From: Aquificaceae bacterium
GTDB lineage: Bacteria > Aquificota > Aquificia > Aquificales > Aquificaceae
DNA length: 51,331 nt
Assembly (NCBI GenBank): GCA_025057455.1
Contig: JANWWY010000008.1
Coordinates: 1 to 51,331, forward strand
Reading direction: 5' to 3'
A program made the position numbers and the translations under genes. Below the pieces are notes generated by a model. That model did not search any database and was not told the origin of the DNA. It saw only the letters and a list, made by a program, of their open reading frames with translations. How positions within the stretch are numbered: the stretch's first letter is position 1; each line of letters begins with the position of its first letter. Below are positions 21,543 through 30,161 of this stretch, piece by piece.

Positions 21543-22425
21543 ATTTTTAATTTTGCTTCTTCTCTTGGTCGTGGGCTGTGCCAAGATGACGGAAGAAAAG
21601 AGAGCAAGGCTTGCCCTTGAAAGCTACTCACAGGGTATGTCCGCCTATGCAAGAAAGGACTATAAAGAAGCCATAAGTAAGCTATCTGAGTCTCTCAAGT
21701 TTATTGAAAACCTTAGTCCAGAGCAGATAAAATCCGCCAAGTATGCCATAGCGGACAGCTACTATTCAAGAAAGGACTACGTGAACGCAATAGTTTACTT
21801 GGAAGATTATCTTTTCTACTATCCGGAAAGCCCAGAAGCGGAAAGGGTTTACTTTATGATTGTGGATAGCTACATGAAAGTGGCACCGGATGCCTACAGA
21901 GACCAAAGTTACACACTAAAGGCTATAGAAAAGGCTAAGGATTTTCTAAGCAGTTATCCCAACAGCCCTTACAGGGATAGGGTTGTAGAACTCATAGACG
22001 GAGCCCAAACCAAGCTGGCAAGACACGAATACCTCATAGGAAGGTTTTACGAGGATTTTGGTTATTACTACTCTGCCTCCCTCAGGTACAAAAACCTTCT
22101 GGTCAACTATCCTGAGCAAGTTCAAGAGGCGGAAGTCGTACACAGGTACATAAAGTCTCTACTCTTGGTCAGAGAGCAAGCAAAAAGACAGGAGGAAAAG
22201 TACAGAAAGTGGATAAACTCCGCAAGAGAAGAGCTAAGAAGAGCCAAGTCCGAAGAAGACAAAAGGGCTATCCAAAAGAGAATAGACTTCTTGCTAAGTG
22301 AGATAGAAAGATGGAGAGCTTTAGCTGAGGAAAGCTATAGGGAGGGTTTAAAACTTATGGAAACTTACAGAGAAACCTATGGGGAAAATGTCTACTATAG
22401 AGAACTCAGGAAATATGCAAGATAG
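21526..22425 (+). CDS. TPR lipoprotein, BamD-like
   Basis: The N-terminus MRRFLILLLLLVVGCAK (from the ATG at 21535; a second ATG is at 21526) is a lipoprotein signal with the lipobox VVGC. The ~280-residue mature part consists of TPR-type helix pairs, for example SYSQGMSAYARKDYKEAISKL, YAIADSYYSRKDYVNAIVYLE and YPNSPYRDRVVEL. That pattern is typical of BamD/YfiO, the outer-membrane beta-barrel assembly factor. The C-terminal ~90 residues are a charged coiled coil, which is unusual for BamD. It overlaps rng (17 bp) and rsfS (11 bp), so it is operonic. BamD or another TPR lipoprotein remains possible. Confidence 0.72.
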   Translation: MWVMRRFLILLLLLVVGCAKMTEEKRARLALESYSQGMSAYARKDYKEAISKLSESLKFIENLSPEQIKSAKYAIADSYYSRKDYVNAIVYLEDYLFYYPESPEAERVYFMIVDSYMKVAPDAYRDQSYTLKAIEKAKDFLSSYPNSPYRDRVVELIDGAQTKLARHEYLIGRFYEDFGYYYSASLRYKNLLVNYPEQVQEAEVVHRYIKSLLLVREQAKRQEEKYRKWINSAREELRRAKSEEDKRAIQKRIDFLLSEIERWRALAEESYREGLKLMETYRETYGENVYYRELRKYAR

Positions 22426-22756
22426 CATAGAACTGCTAAGATTTCTGAAGACACTCTTAGAGGATAAAAAGGCGGAAGATGTGGTTGTACTTGATGTTTC
22501 GAAGCACACAAACATAGCGGATTACTTTGTAATAGCCACTGCTAACTCCTCAGTGCATGCAAGAGCTCTCCTAAAATACCTTTTGGAGGAATTGGAAAAG
22601 AAGGGCATAAAGCCTGACCACGTAGAAGGTGAGGAAGAGGGAGGATGGATACTCATAGACCTTATTGATATAATAGTACATGTGTTCCTAAAGGAGTGGA
22701 GGGAATACTATGACCTTGAGTGGCTTTACTCTACGGCGGAGAGGATAAACCTATGA
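22415..22756 (+). CDS. rsfS: Ribosome silencing factor RsfS
   Basis: RsfS binds ribosomal protein uL14 and blocks subunit joining when nutrients are low. The core sequence VVVLDVSKHTNIADYFVIATANSS ... HARALL and EGEEEGGWILIDLIDIIVHVF ... EYYDLEWLY is the family hallmark. I choose ATG at 22415 (113 residues), preceded by CAGGAAAT, rather than the ATG at 22379, which would extend far into the upstream gene. The stop TGA shares the ATGA overlap with the next gene. Confidence 0.92.
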   Translation: MQDSIELLRFLKTLLEDKKAEDVVVLDVSKHTNIADYFVIATANSSVHARALLKYLLEELEKKGIKPDHVEGEEEGGWILIDLIDIIVHVFLKEWREYYDLEWLYSTAERINL

Positions 22757-23871
22757 GCTTGCTGAAGGTTTTGGTAGCACTTTCCCTTTTGGTTTTATTC
22801 CTTCTTTTCATAGCACAGAATGCGAGCTATGTGGATGTGTCCTTTTTCTACACTACTTACAGGTTGCCCCTTTTTGTGCTTTTGCTCCTAACCTTTGCCT
22901 TTGGTTTTCTCTTTCCATCCTTTTACTTTCTCCTAAGGGAGGCTTCTTTAAAAAGGAGACTAAACAACATAGAAGAAGGCTTTAAGGAATGGTCAAGGGG
23001 TTATCTAAACAGGGCGGAAAAACTTCTTCTCTACCCTTCCAGACACTATGTGGGCTTAAGATCCTTTCTCGCTCAAATCCTATGGAAGCAAGGGAAAAAA
23101 GAGGAAGCCCTTTCCATGGATTCTTACACCTTAGCACTATTGGGGGAGATGCTTCTAAAAGATGGGCGGGAGGAAGCGGAAGAAAAGCTAAAAGAAACCT
23201 TGGCAAAGGATGAGGAAAATTTAAGAGCTCTAAAGGGTCTCAGAAACCTCTATGCCCTTAGAAAGGATTGGGAGTTGGCTCTTGAATACCAAGATAGGAT
23301 TCTTCAGCTTTGTGAGAAATGGGAAAAAGAAAAGCAAAAAAGAATAAAAGCGGAAATAATGGCTGAGGTTTACCTAAAGGGTGGGGGTGAAAAATTCATA
23401 GACAAGGCTATGGATTTACAGACAACTCCCTTTGTGTACTCTGTTTATTTAAAACATCTCCTTTCCCAAAATAGAACAAAGGATGTGAGAAAAGTATGGG
23501 AAAAGCTTTTTTCCCTTGGATATCAGGAGGAAGTTCTCTGGATGCTGTTGGAAGACCAGGAAGTCTTGACGAAGCTTTTAGACCTTATAGAAGCTAAGAC
23601 TGACTTTCTTTCGGCGGATACCCTAGCCATGATTTACATAAAACTGAACCTTTTCAGCAAGGCTAAGGAGCTTGAAGACAAGCTCTCTAACAATATAAAG
23701 GCTCTTCTTTACAGCACACTATCCCATAGGGAACAGGACAGGTATTGTATGGAGAGTATCGGGGAGCTTTTAAAACCCTTCGTATGTTCTTGCGGTAAGG
23801 CTTATAATAGGTACTTACCCGTATGTGCAGGATGTTTTGAATGGGGGGATGTAAAGTTAAGGAGGGGTTAA
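22753..23871 (+). CDS. LapA-LapB-like fused membrane TPR protein with C-terminal metal site
   Basis: The 372-residue protein starts at the ATG at 22753 (MSLLKVLVALSLLVLFLLF), which overlaps the rsfS stop. Two membrane helices (about residues 4-22 and 38-62) with AQNASYVDVSFFYTTYRLP between them match the LapA/DUF1049 domain. TPR-like helices follow at about 75-335. The end has CSCGKAYNRYLPVCAGCFEW, a rubredoxin-like CxC...CxxC metal site as in LapB (YciM). In E. coli LapA and LapB are separate neighbouring genes, and LapB directs LpxC turnover by FtsH. Here both parts appear in one chain. A role in lipopolysaccharide control is inferred. Confidence 0.7.
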   Translation: MSLLKVLVALSLLVLFLLFIAQNASYVDVSFFYTTYRLPLFVLLLLTFAFGFLFPSFYFLLREASLKRRLNNIEEGFKEWSRGYLNRAEKLLLYPSRHYVGLRSFLAQILWKQGKKEEALSMDSYTLALLGEMLLKDGREEAEEKLKETLAKDEENLRALKGLRNLYALRKDWELALEYQDRILQLCEKWEKEKQKRIKAEIMAEVYLKGGGEKFIDKAMDLQTTPFVYSVYLKHLLSQNRTKDVRKVWEKLFSLGYQEEVLWMLLEDQEVLTKLLDLIEAKTDFLSADTLAMIYIKLNLFSKAKELEDKLSNNIKALLYSTLSHREQDRYCMESIGELLKPFVCSCGKAYNRYLPVCAGCFEWGDVKLRRG

Positions 23872-23872
23872 G

Positions 23873-24445
23873 ATGCTTGTGGATGTTGAGAGGAGATTAA
23901 TAAGGCTAAAAATCGTCTACTATGGGGTGGCACAGTCTGGGAAGACCACCAACCTTGAAAAGCTGTCAGAAATAGAGGGGCTCAACCTTATGAAGATAGA
24001 TACGCAGGAGGAAAAAACCCTCGTGTTTGACTTTACCACTAAAAAGGTTACAGTTGGAAACATGACCATCTCTTTTGCTCTTTATACAGTGCCAGGTCAG
24101 GATATATACAAAGATATTAGGCTTACAGTCCTCAGAGGTGTTGATGGTTTAGTATTCGTTGTAGATTCTCAGAGGGAGAGGCTTAAAGAGAACATAAATT
24201 TTTACAGCCTTCTTAAGGCTGACCTCCTTAGGATTGGAAAGGGTATAGGTGATGTGCCCCTTGTTTTCCAGTATAACAAGATGGACCTACCCAACACAAT
24301 GAGTTATGAGGAGCTGGAAAGGTTTGTAAACACAGAAAAGTATCCCTCCGTCTGTGCTAGTGCCATAAGGGGAGAGGGTGTGTTAGAGACCTTTAAAGTC
24401 CTGGAAGATTACCTGATTTCAAGGGTGGAAAGGATGTTGCTATGA
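23873..24445 (+). CDS. MglA-like small GTPase
   Basis: The 190-residue G protein has the P-loop YYGVAQSGKTT, a switch II region TVPGQDIYKDIRLTVLRG and the guanine specificity motif QYNKMDLPN, followed by SAIRGEG. This is the bacterial Ras-like MglA type, known to set cell polarity and direct motility. AAGGAGG just before the ATG gives a strong Shine-Dalgarno. The 3' end overlaps the next gene by ATGA, implying coupled synthesis of GTPase and partner. No MglB (roadblock) regulator is adjacent, so the partner at 24442-25848 may take that place. Confidence 0.88.
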   Translation: MLVDVERRLIRLKIVYYGVAQSGKTTNLEKLSEIEGLNLMKIDTQEEKTLVFDFTTKKVTVGNMTISFALYTVPGQDIYKDIRLTVLRGVDGLVFVVDSQRERLKENINFYSLLKADLLRIGKGIGDVPLVFQYNKMDLPNTMSYEELERFVNTEKYPSVCASAIRGEGVLETFKVLEDYLISRVERMLL

Positions 24446-25848
24446 TATCGGGCTACTTAAGCTCACAGCAGGATTTGGTAGACTTGTTAAACGGTTGTCT
24501 TTTTAGCAAGGTTGGTATTCTTGACCTTTTTTTAGGTATGGATACCGTGTCTCTTTACATAGAAAAGGGTTTAATAACGGGTTTCAGGTTAGGTTTAGAG
24601 GAAGCCTCCAGTGCTAAAAACCCAAAATCTGTTCTTCTTTATCACCTTTCTCAGTTTATGGAAAACCCAGAGGCTTTTTTTACCTTTGTGGAAGGAAAAA
24701 AGGAAGAAATTATAAAGTTGGAAGAGCCCGTGCCTGTTGAAGAGCTTGTTTTACAGCTTCAACTGGTGCATAGCGAGCTAAAATCACTCATGGAAAAGGT
24801 TATAACCCCAATGGCCGTGGTGAGAGTACTAAAAAACTTTGAAGATTTAGAGTTTTACCACGGAAAAAGCATATACCATATACTCACATCCTCTGGAGAA
24901 AATCTAAAAGAGGAGATAAGGAGGCTAAAGTCTCTCTTTTCTGATGGATATCTGGACATAAATCAGTTTTACAACGATGCTTTGAAAGATGAAGTTCATA
25001 TAGATTACATAATGGAGAAGGTAGAAGCAAGCAGGTTAAACCTTTTAACCCTGTTAGAAAACTTTCAGTTGGGTAAGTTTAGCGGTCTTGTAGAGATTTT
25101 AGGGGAGGATTTTGAGTTTCACCTCTACTATAAAGGTGGAAGACTCTTAGCGGTTTACCCTTACAGCTACGAGATATTCGACTTTTTTCTCAACCCAAGA
25201 GATACCTCTATCATGAACGTCTTAGCGATGAACGAAAATCTCATTGACCTAATAATGCTTAGGCATTCAGAAGATAAAATCGTGGATGGTTTGCCCATGC
25301 ATTTCTTTGAGGTAGGCAAAGCCCTTATGGGTATGGCAGCAGACCAAAAAACTGGAATGATTACAGTCTACTCAGAAGGGTCAAAAACCTACCTTTTTTA
25401 TAGAAACGGGGCTTTCTTAGGCGCAGTTAAGGAAGAGGAAAACTTGCTTAAACCCCTCAAACGCCCCACTTACTACAGAAAGGGGTGGGTTGACCTTATC
25501 TTTTACAGACCTATGGAAAACATAAAGTTTGTGGTATACAACTTTCTGATAAACATGGTTCACGGCATAATCCTTAAGCATGCTACGCATCTTAATCAAG
25601 TAGCCCTTAATCAGCTGTCATTTTCCGACCTTCTTAAGTACGAGGAAGGTCTTGTCCTGTATAGGAGAAGTCCAAGGGAAGAGGATGAGGAGGAGGTTTT
25701 TGGGTTTCTACACTTTTTACTGGACCTATGCTATAACCTATTGGGACAGACTAGGTTGGAAAGAGAGCTTGAGGCTGGATTGGAACCTTACAGGGATGTT
25801 CTGAAAATGCTGAGGGTGGAAGAATACATAAACCTTTACAGACCATGA
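24442..25848 (+). CDS. Probable GTPase partner protein, PATAN/DUF4388-like
   Basis: The 468-residue soluble protein has no signal peptide or membrane helix. Its start resembles the DUF4388/PATAN pattern (LVDLLNGCLFSKVGILDLFLGMDTVSLYIEKG), and a second similar block appears near residue 290 (GMITVYSEGSKTYLFYRNGAFLGAV). DUF4388 proteins are often encoded beside MglA-type GTPases in bacteria (family association from memory). It overlaps mglA and the downstream response regulator by ATGA each. The call is by pattern and context only; a profile search would settle it. Confidence 0.55.
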   Translation: MISGYLSSQQDLVDLLNGCLFSKVGILDLFLGMDTVSLYIEKGLITGFRLGLEEASSAKNPKSVLLYHLSQFMENPEAFFTFVEGKKEEIIKLEEPVPVEELVLQLQLVHSELKSLMEKVITPMAVVRVLKNFEDLEFYHGKSIYHILTSSGENLKEEIRRLKSLFSDGYLDINQFYNDALKDEVHIDYIMEKVEASRLNLLTLLENFQLGKFSGLVEILGEDFEFHLYYKGGRLLAVYPYSYEIFDFFLNPRDTSIMNVLAMNENLIDLIMLRHSEDKIVDGLPMHFFEVGKALMGMAADQKTGMITVYSEGSKTYLFYRNGAFLGAVKEEENLLKPLKRPTYYRKGWVDLIFYRPMENIKFVVYNFLINMVHGIILKHATHLNQVALNQLSFSDLLKYEEGLVLYRRSPREEDEEEVFGFLHFLLDLCYNLLGQTRLERELEAGLEPYRDVLKMLRVEEYINLYRP

Positions 25849-26525
25849 GGCTTCTGTTGGTTGAGGATGACCAGCACCTCGGACAGATGTTAAAGGATTG
25901 GCTATCTCATGAGGGTTTTCAGGTAGAATGGGTCAGTGATGGCTACACTGCAATAAATAAAGCTTTGCAACAGGAATACCAGCTGGTACTCTTGGACATA
26001 ATGCTACCCAAAATGGATGGCTTAAAAGTATGCAAAAAGATAAGGGAGTCAAAGGACATACCCGTTATAATGTTAACCGCTAAGACTCAGATTGAAGACA
26101 AAGTAGAAGGCTTGTCTGCGGGTGCAGACGATTACATTACAAAACCCTTTTCCCTCAAGGAGCTATCCGCAAGGATAAAGGCGGTTTTAAGAAGATACAA
26201 AAAAAACGGCCCTGAGGTGCTCAGAGTTGGAGGGCTTGAGCTAAGGCTCAAATCCTTAGAGGTTTATTATGAAGGTAGAAAGATTCCTACGACGCAGAAG
26301 GAGTTTAATCTTCTAAAACTACTCATGGAAAGGGCAGGGTCTGCGGTAAGCAGGGAGGAAATATACGCAAAGGTCTGGGGTCATTCTTATGCTGATTTTT
26401 CAAATGTGGTGGACGTTTACATAAAAAACCTCAGAAACAAACTTGGGGACAGGGAGCATAAACTAATAAAGACCATAAGGGGATACGGATATATGCTGAG
26501 TGTTGAAGATGTCTGTAAGGATTAA
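25845..26525 (+). CDS. OmpR/PhoB-family response regulator
   Basis: The 226-residue protein has an N-terminal receiver with the acidic pair (VEDDQHLG), the phospho-acceptor Asp in LVLLDIMLPKMDG and the conserved Lys in DDYITKPFSLKEL. A C-terminal winged-helix DNA-binding domain starts near residue 125 (GRKIPTTQKEFNLLKLLMERAG ... VDVYIKNLRNKLG). It is encoded with its cognate kinase (overlap of 17 bp) behind the MglA pair. Its regulon cannot be read from this window. Confidence 0.95.
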   Translation: MRLLLVEDDQHLGQMLKDWLSHEGFQVEWVSDGYTAINKALQQEYQLVLLDIMLPKMDGLKVCKKIRESKDIPVIMLTAKTQIEDKVEGLSAGADDYITKPFSLKELSARIKAVLRRYKKNGPEVLRVGGLELRLKSLEVYYEGRKIPTTQKEFNLLKLLMERAGSAVSREEIYAKVWGHSYADFSNVVDVYIKNLRNKLGDREHKLIKTIRGYGYMLSVEDVCKD

Positions 26526-27822
26526 GGTTCTTTTTCTCTTCTTTGGTCTATACATGGGTAGCGTGCTTTTCTTTTCCCTTTTCAGCCTCCTTCTCATTAG
26601 GTCTACACTTCATCAATACGTTATCAACTACATGGACTATCAGGTAAAGCCTCTTATAGAATTCTACGGAAACTACTACAAGAACCCTGACTACTACGCT
26701 AAACTCTTAGCTGAGGATGTTGTATCGAGGGATGTAGCCAGCATTCTTATAGATAAGGGTGGAAGGGTTGTGAAGTTTGAGGGTTTTCTGGAGGGAGAAG
26801 TTCCCCAAATGGACGCAAGTAGGATAGTCAAAATGGTAAGGGCGAAGAGGGGCGTGGATAAGGATTATGCTTTTACCGTAAAAAAGGTAGGAGATTACCA
26901 GCTTTTGCTTCTTGGGAAGTTAGACAGCATAAAGAAGGTAGAAAAGCGCGTGCTTTTCTTTACCCTTGGGCTTGTTTTTGTAGTTTCCATACCGGCCTCT
27001 TTGCTTGCCTTCTTACTCATAAACAGGCTCTTTGAACCACTCTCTTACCTAAGAGATGTATCGGAAAGGATTTCAAGGGGGGAGCTGGACATCAACATAA
27101 GAAAAAGCGGTAGGAAGGACGAATTTGGGCTTTTGGAGGAAGCATTTGCCAACATGGTGGAAAAGTTAAAGGGTATAATCCTATGGCAGAGGGAGTTTAT
27201 AAGAAACATAACTCACGCTCTTAAGACTCCTCTTGCCTACATCAGGGGACAGTCGGAACTTTTGCAGATGGGTGCCTATTCAGAGAATAAGCTTCAGGAA
27301 ATCTATAACAACCTCATCATGCAATCGGAAAAGATGGAAAAGCTAATAACACAGCTTACCACCATAATGAGGCTTGAGTCCCAGATGCCACTCAAGTTGG
27401 AAAGAGTAAGCATAAACCAGATTTTTGCAGAGCTTGAGGAGGAATACGAGTTTATAAAATCAGAGAGGCAGTTCAAGGTAGAATACCTTGAGGAACAAAG
27501 GGAATTGAACATAGATAGGGAATACTTTAAGATGGCACTTAGAAACCTCATTGAAAACGCCTACAAGTACACAGAAGAGGGGTGCAGCATTAGGCTTTAC
27601 TTCAAAGATGATTGCTTAGTGGTAGAAGACAACGGCAGGGGCATAGAACACCCAGAAAGGGTTGGACAGCTCTTCTACAGGGAAGCCACTGACAAGGAAG
27701 GTTCTGGCTTGGGACTTTACATAGCAAAGCTAATAGTCCAGAAAAGCGGTATGTCCATGAAGGTAGAAAGTAAAAAGGGTATTGGCACAAAGGTAAAAAT
27801 ATGCTTAAATTTTAATTTATGA
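26509..27822 (+). CDS. Membrane sensor histidine kinase
   Basis: Starting at the ATG at 26509 the protein has 437 residues. It has two membrane helices (about residues 5-28 and 148-170) flanking a ~115-residue periplasmic sensor, then a HAMP region (FEPLSYLRDVSERISRGELDINI). The phospho-His box is FIRNITHALKTPLAYIRGQSELL, and the ATPase boxes are LIENAYKYTEEG (N box), VVEDNGRGIEH (G1) and GSGLGLYIAKLIV (G2). It should phosphorylate the regulator encoded just upstream. The GTG at 26500 is a less likely alternative start. The stop overlaps the SCO1 gene's ATG. Confidence 0.93.
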   Translation: MSVRIKVLFLFFGLYMGSVLFFSLFSLLLIRSTLHQYVINYMDYQVKPLIEFYGNYYKNPDYYAKLLAEDVVSRDVASILIDKGGRVVKFEGFLEGEVPQMDASRIVKMVRAKRGVDKDYAFTVKKVGDYQLLLLGKLDSIKKVEKRVLFFTLGLVFVVSIPASLLAFLLINRLFEPLSYLRDVSERISRGELDINIRKSGRKDEFGLLEEAFANMVEKLKGIILWQREFIRNITHALKTPLAYIRGQSELLQMGAYSENKLQEIYNNLIMQSEKMEKLITQLTTIMRLESQMPLKLERVSINQIFAELEEEYEFIKSERQFKVEYLEEQRELNIDREYFKMALRNLIENAYKYTEEGCSIRLYFKDDCLVVEDNGRGIEHPERVGQLFYREATDKEGSGLGLYIAKLIVQKSGMSMKVESKKGIGTKVKICLNFNL

Positions 27823-28403
27823 GAAGATTAACGCTATTTATAACGCTCTTACTTCTTTTCTCCTTTTCTTGCGAGAAGAAGCATGAGTTCCACGGTCATC
27901 TGTACGAACAGCCAGCTTATAACTTTGAGCTTACAGACCACAACGGAAAAAGGGTAAGGCTTTTTCAGTATACGGAACAGGGCAAGATAGTGCTTTTGTT
28001 CTTTGGCTACACTCACTGCCCGGATGTTTGTCCTATGGCTCTTGAGACTATGGCAAAGGTAATGAAAAACCTAAATCAAGAAGAGGTACAGAAAGTGCAG
28101 GTGCTGTTCATAAGCGTAGACCCAGACAGGGACAAGCCTGAGGTTCTTAAGGGATATGTCCCTTACTTTTATCCTACCTTTGTTGGACTGACAGGTTCTG
28201 AGGAGGAGATTAGAAAGGTGGCAAAGGAATACAAAGCTTATTACAGAAAAGTGGAAGGGGAGTCTGCGAGTGGTTACCTTGTTGACCACAGTGCCACCAT
28301 ATACCTAATAACGCCTGACAACAAGATAAAAGTACTGTACACACCCTCCAAACAGGACCCCCAAAAGATGGCGGAGGACATAAGATTTCTGCTCAAGAGC
28401 TGA
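27819..28403 (+). CDS. SCO1/SenC-family copper/thiol lipoprotein
   Basis: The 194-residue protein begins with a lipoprotein signal ending FSFSC. Its thioredoxin fold carries the copper-binding pair in THCPDVCPMALETM (CxxxC) and the distal His in LVDHSATIYLI. SCO proteins deliver copper to cytochrome c oxidase CuA centres, or act as thiol reductants, on the outer face of the membrane (established). It is the last gene of the two-component unit. That suggests the kinase may sense copper or redox conditions, which is inference. Its 3' end overlaps the proposed AUU-started rsmG. Confidence 0.92.
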   Translation: MRRLTLFITLLLLFSFSCEKKHEFHGHLYEQPAYNFELTDHNGKRVRLFQYTEQGKIVLLFFGYTHCPDVCPMALETMAKVMKNLNQEEVQKVQVLFISVDPDRDKPEVLKGYVPYFYPTFVGLTGSEEEIRKVAKEYKAYYRKVEGESASGYLVDHSATIYLITPDNKIKVLYTPSKQDPQKMAEDIRFLLKS

Positions 28404-28984
28404 TAGAGGAACTTTTTAGAAGAAACCATTTTGAGCTTACAGAGGAACAGGCTAACAAATTTCGTACATATTTGGAGGAGCTAAAAAGGTGGAACAAGGT
28501 CCACAACCTTACAGCCATAAAGGAAGATAGACAGATAGTCCTCAGACACTTTTTGGACTCTCTGAGTTTGTGCCTGTGTCTTGAGGAAAAGGGCATAGAG
28601 GTAGATGGACTCTCAGTTTGCGATGTGGGAAGCGGTGCAGGCTTTCCAGGAGTTCCACTAAAGATATACTACGGAGATAGGATAGACCTTACTCTTGTGG
28701 AGGCGGTGGCAAAAAAGTGCTCTTTCCTTGAATATCTTAAGATAAAACTGGGTGTAGACTACAGGGTTTTGTGCAAGGAAGCACAGAAGGTGCAAGAAAG
28801 CTTTGACCTTGTTGTAAGTAGAGCTCTTGGAAAGATAGACAAAATTCTTCCGCTTCTGAAGAGGCTTTCAAAAAGCTACGTTTTGGTAATCAAAGGCAGT
28901 GAAATCCCAGAAGGTTATGACTACTGCAAGATAGACTTACCAGATGTGAAGGGTTATATCCTCTTTCTTGCAAAGACCAGATAG
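28385..28984 (+). CDS. rsmG: 16S rRNA (guanine527-N7)-methyltransferase RsmG, probable AUU start
   Basis: RsmG methylates G527 of 16S rRNA. The SAM-binding core is CDVGSGAGFPGVPLKI, followed by LVEAVAKKCSFLEYL and VVSRALGKI. Family members have ~45 residues before this that match LEELKRWNKVHNLTAIKE and an upstream helix. Here those upstream residues (EELFRRNHFELTEEQANK) are encoded without any ATG/GTG/TTG before the family's N-terminus. GGAGGA at 28373-28378 lies six bases before an ATT at 28385, giving 199 residues, close to the family length. A CTG at 28400 is an alternative, and TTG at 28472 would cut off the conserved N-terminal helix. Confidence 0.88.
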   Translation: MSAQELIEELFRRNHFELTEEQANKFRTYLEELKRWNKVHNLTAIKEDRQIVLRHFLDSLSLCLCLEEKGIEVDGLSVCDVGSGAGFPGVPLKIYYGDRIDLTLVEAVAKKCSFLEYLKIKLGVDYRVLCKEAQKVQESFDLVVSRALGKIDKILPLLKRLSKSYVLVIKGSEIPEGYDYCKIDLPDVKGYILFLAKTR

Positions 28985-29694
28985 CCCGTATGGGCAACCA
29001 TTGTATCCTGTGGTCTTAGCCTCTCTGGGTTTACCTTATAGTGCCTGTGAAGTATCTCCACAACTTCTATACTACAGAAAATATGCTCCATCTCCCTTAG
29101 AAGTGCACTTACTTGGTTCATTGTAGGAAGAAGGCTGGCAAAGGATGCACCCGGTTTTAAAACTTTCCAAACCTTTTCCAAAGAAGGTATGGGGTCTTTC
29201 ACATCCACAAAGGCTGCGTCAAAGAACTCCTCTTCTATCTGTGCCTGAAGAAAGTCTAAGTTTTCAAGCTTTACATTTTGACAAAGACCAAATTTTTCCC
29301 AGTTTTTCTTGGACAGATTAAAGAATTCCTCCCTTATTTCGTACGCCCAGACTTCACCAGCCAGCAAGGAAAAGACCGCGGTGGATGCACCGCTTCCCAC
29401 GCCAAACTCCAACATTCTCTTTTCTTTTGAAAGGTCAAGCTTATAAGCTATGTAAAAACTGTCCTTTGGGTATATGATTTGAGTTTTTCTCTGGAAGCCA
29501 AGGAGTATTATGTCCTCTATAGAAGGCTTTAGAAGGCAAAAGCTTTTTACAACTTCGCCGTGCCTTCTGTTCACTACATCCTCGTACTTTATGACCCTAT
29601 CCTTTAGGTTAAAGCTAAAATCTTTGGTTATACGCTTTAAGTATTTTCTTTCGTCTGTCGTTATAAGAATATAATCGTCCTCTTTGAAGGTCAT
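28954..29694 (-). CDS. trmI: tRNA (adenine58-N1)-methyltransferase, TrmI type
   Basis: The 246-residue protein has an N-terminal small barrel (DDYILITTDERKYL ... DRVIKYEDVV) and a Rossmann SAM-binding domain (RMLEFGVGSGASTAVFSLLA). FVDVKDPIPSLEKVWKVLKP contains the catalytic-site Asp block, and the C-terminus RLRPQDTMVAHTGYLVFARK is typical of the family. TrmI makes m1A58 in the T loop, a modification important for thermophile tRNA stability. It overlaps the end of rsmG tail to tail by 31 bp, and its ATG overlaps the upstream gene's stop. Confidence 0.88.
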   Translation of the reverse strand: MTFKEDDYILITTDERKYLKRITKDFSFNLKDRVIKYEDVVNRRHGEVVKSFCLLKPSIEDIILLGFQRKTQIIYPKDSFYIAYKLDLSKEKRMLEFGVGSGASTAVFSLLAGEVWAYEIREEFFNLSKKNWEKFGLCQNVKLENLDFLQAQIEEEFFDAAFVDVKDPIPSLEKVWKVLKPGASFASLLPTMNQVSALLREMEHIFCSIEVVEILHRHYKVNPERLRPQDTMVAHTGYLVFARKRI

Positions 29695-30161
29695 CTTAGC
29701 TCCAGTATTGCCTTTCCTAGGTTGTAAGAGGCTATAGAATATTTTAGAGCATATTCGTAATCACCTACTCTGTAGTTTTCCCTCGCTACCTGATAAAAAA
29801 GAAGCTGATAGGCGAAAAGTTGTGGGTATTTGCTGGAATGCTTGCGTGTCTCATTGAGAAGGATGGAGGACCTTCTTAACCTTTTGCTTGCAACCACTCT
29901 ATCTTTGCCAAAACTCTCGGGAAACTTTATGTTTTCAAGGGCTTGAAGAATCTGGTCTGCAGATTTCATAGCCTTAGCGTTGCCCTTGGTGCAAGCCAAG
30001 TTTATGAGAAACTCCGCTTCCTTCATCAAGTCTTCGTATATCATGTCTTCCTTTAAAGCCATATATCTTACCTTTAGAAGAGGACAATCGAGGGAGTAAG
30101 CATATGCAAAGAGTAAAAGAAGAAAAAACCAAACCACGAGAATTTTATTATAAGCCTTCAA
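29691..30161 (-). CDS. Small secreted helical protein of unknown function
   Basis: I do not recognise this 156-residue protein. An N-terminal hydrophobic segment ([17 protein letters not shown]) looks like a signal peptide. The rest is helical and charged, with two cysteines (SLDCPLLK and NLACTKG). TPR-like spacing is seen in [21 protein letters not shown]. The start is a TTG that overlaps the lepA stop (TTGA), and the end overlaps trmI by 4 bp, so it is made as part of the lepA-trmI operon. Confidence 0.65.
   Translation of the reverse strand: MKAYNKILVVWFFLLLLFAYAYSLDCPLLKVRYMALKEDMIYEDLMKEAEFLINLACTKGNAKAMKSADQILQALENIKFPESFGKDRVVASKRLRRSSILLNETRKHSSKYPQLFAYQLLFYQVARENYRVGDYEYALKYSIASYNLGKAILELR

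Noticed and set aside
28472-28984. rsmG starting at the TTG at 28472
   Set aside because: It removes the conserved N-terminal helix, whose residues are clearly encoded upstream in the same frame behind a good Shine-Dalgarno.
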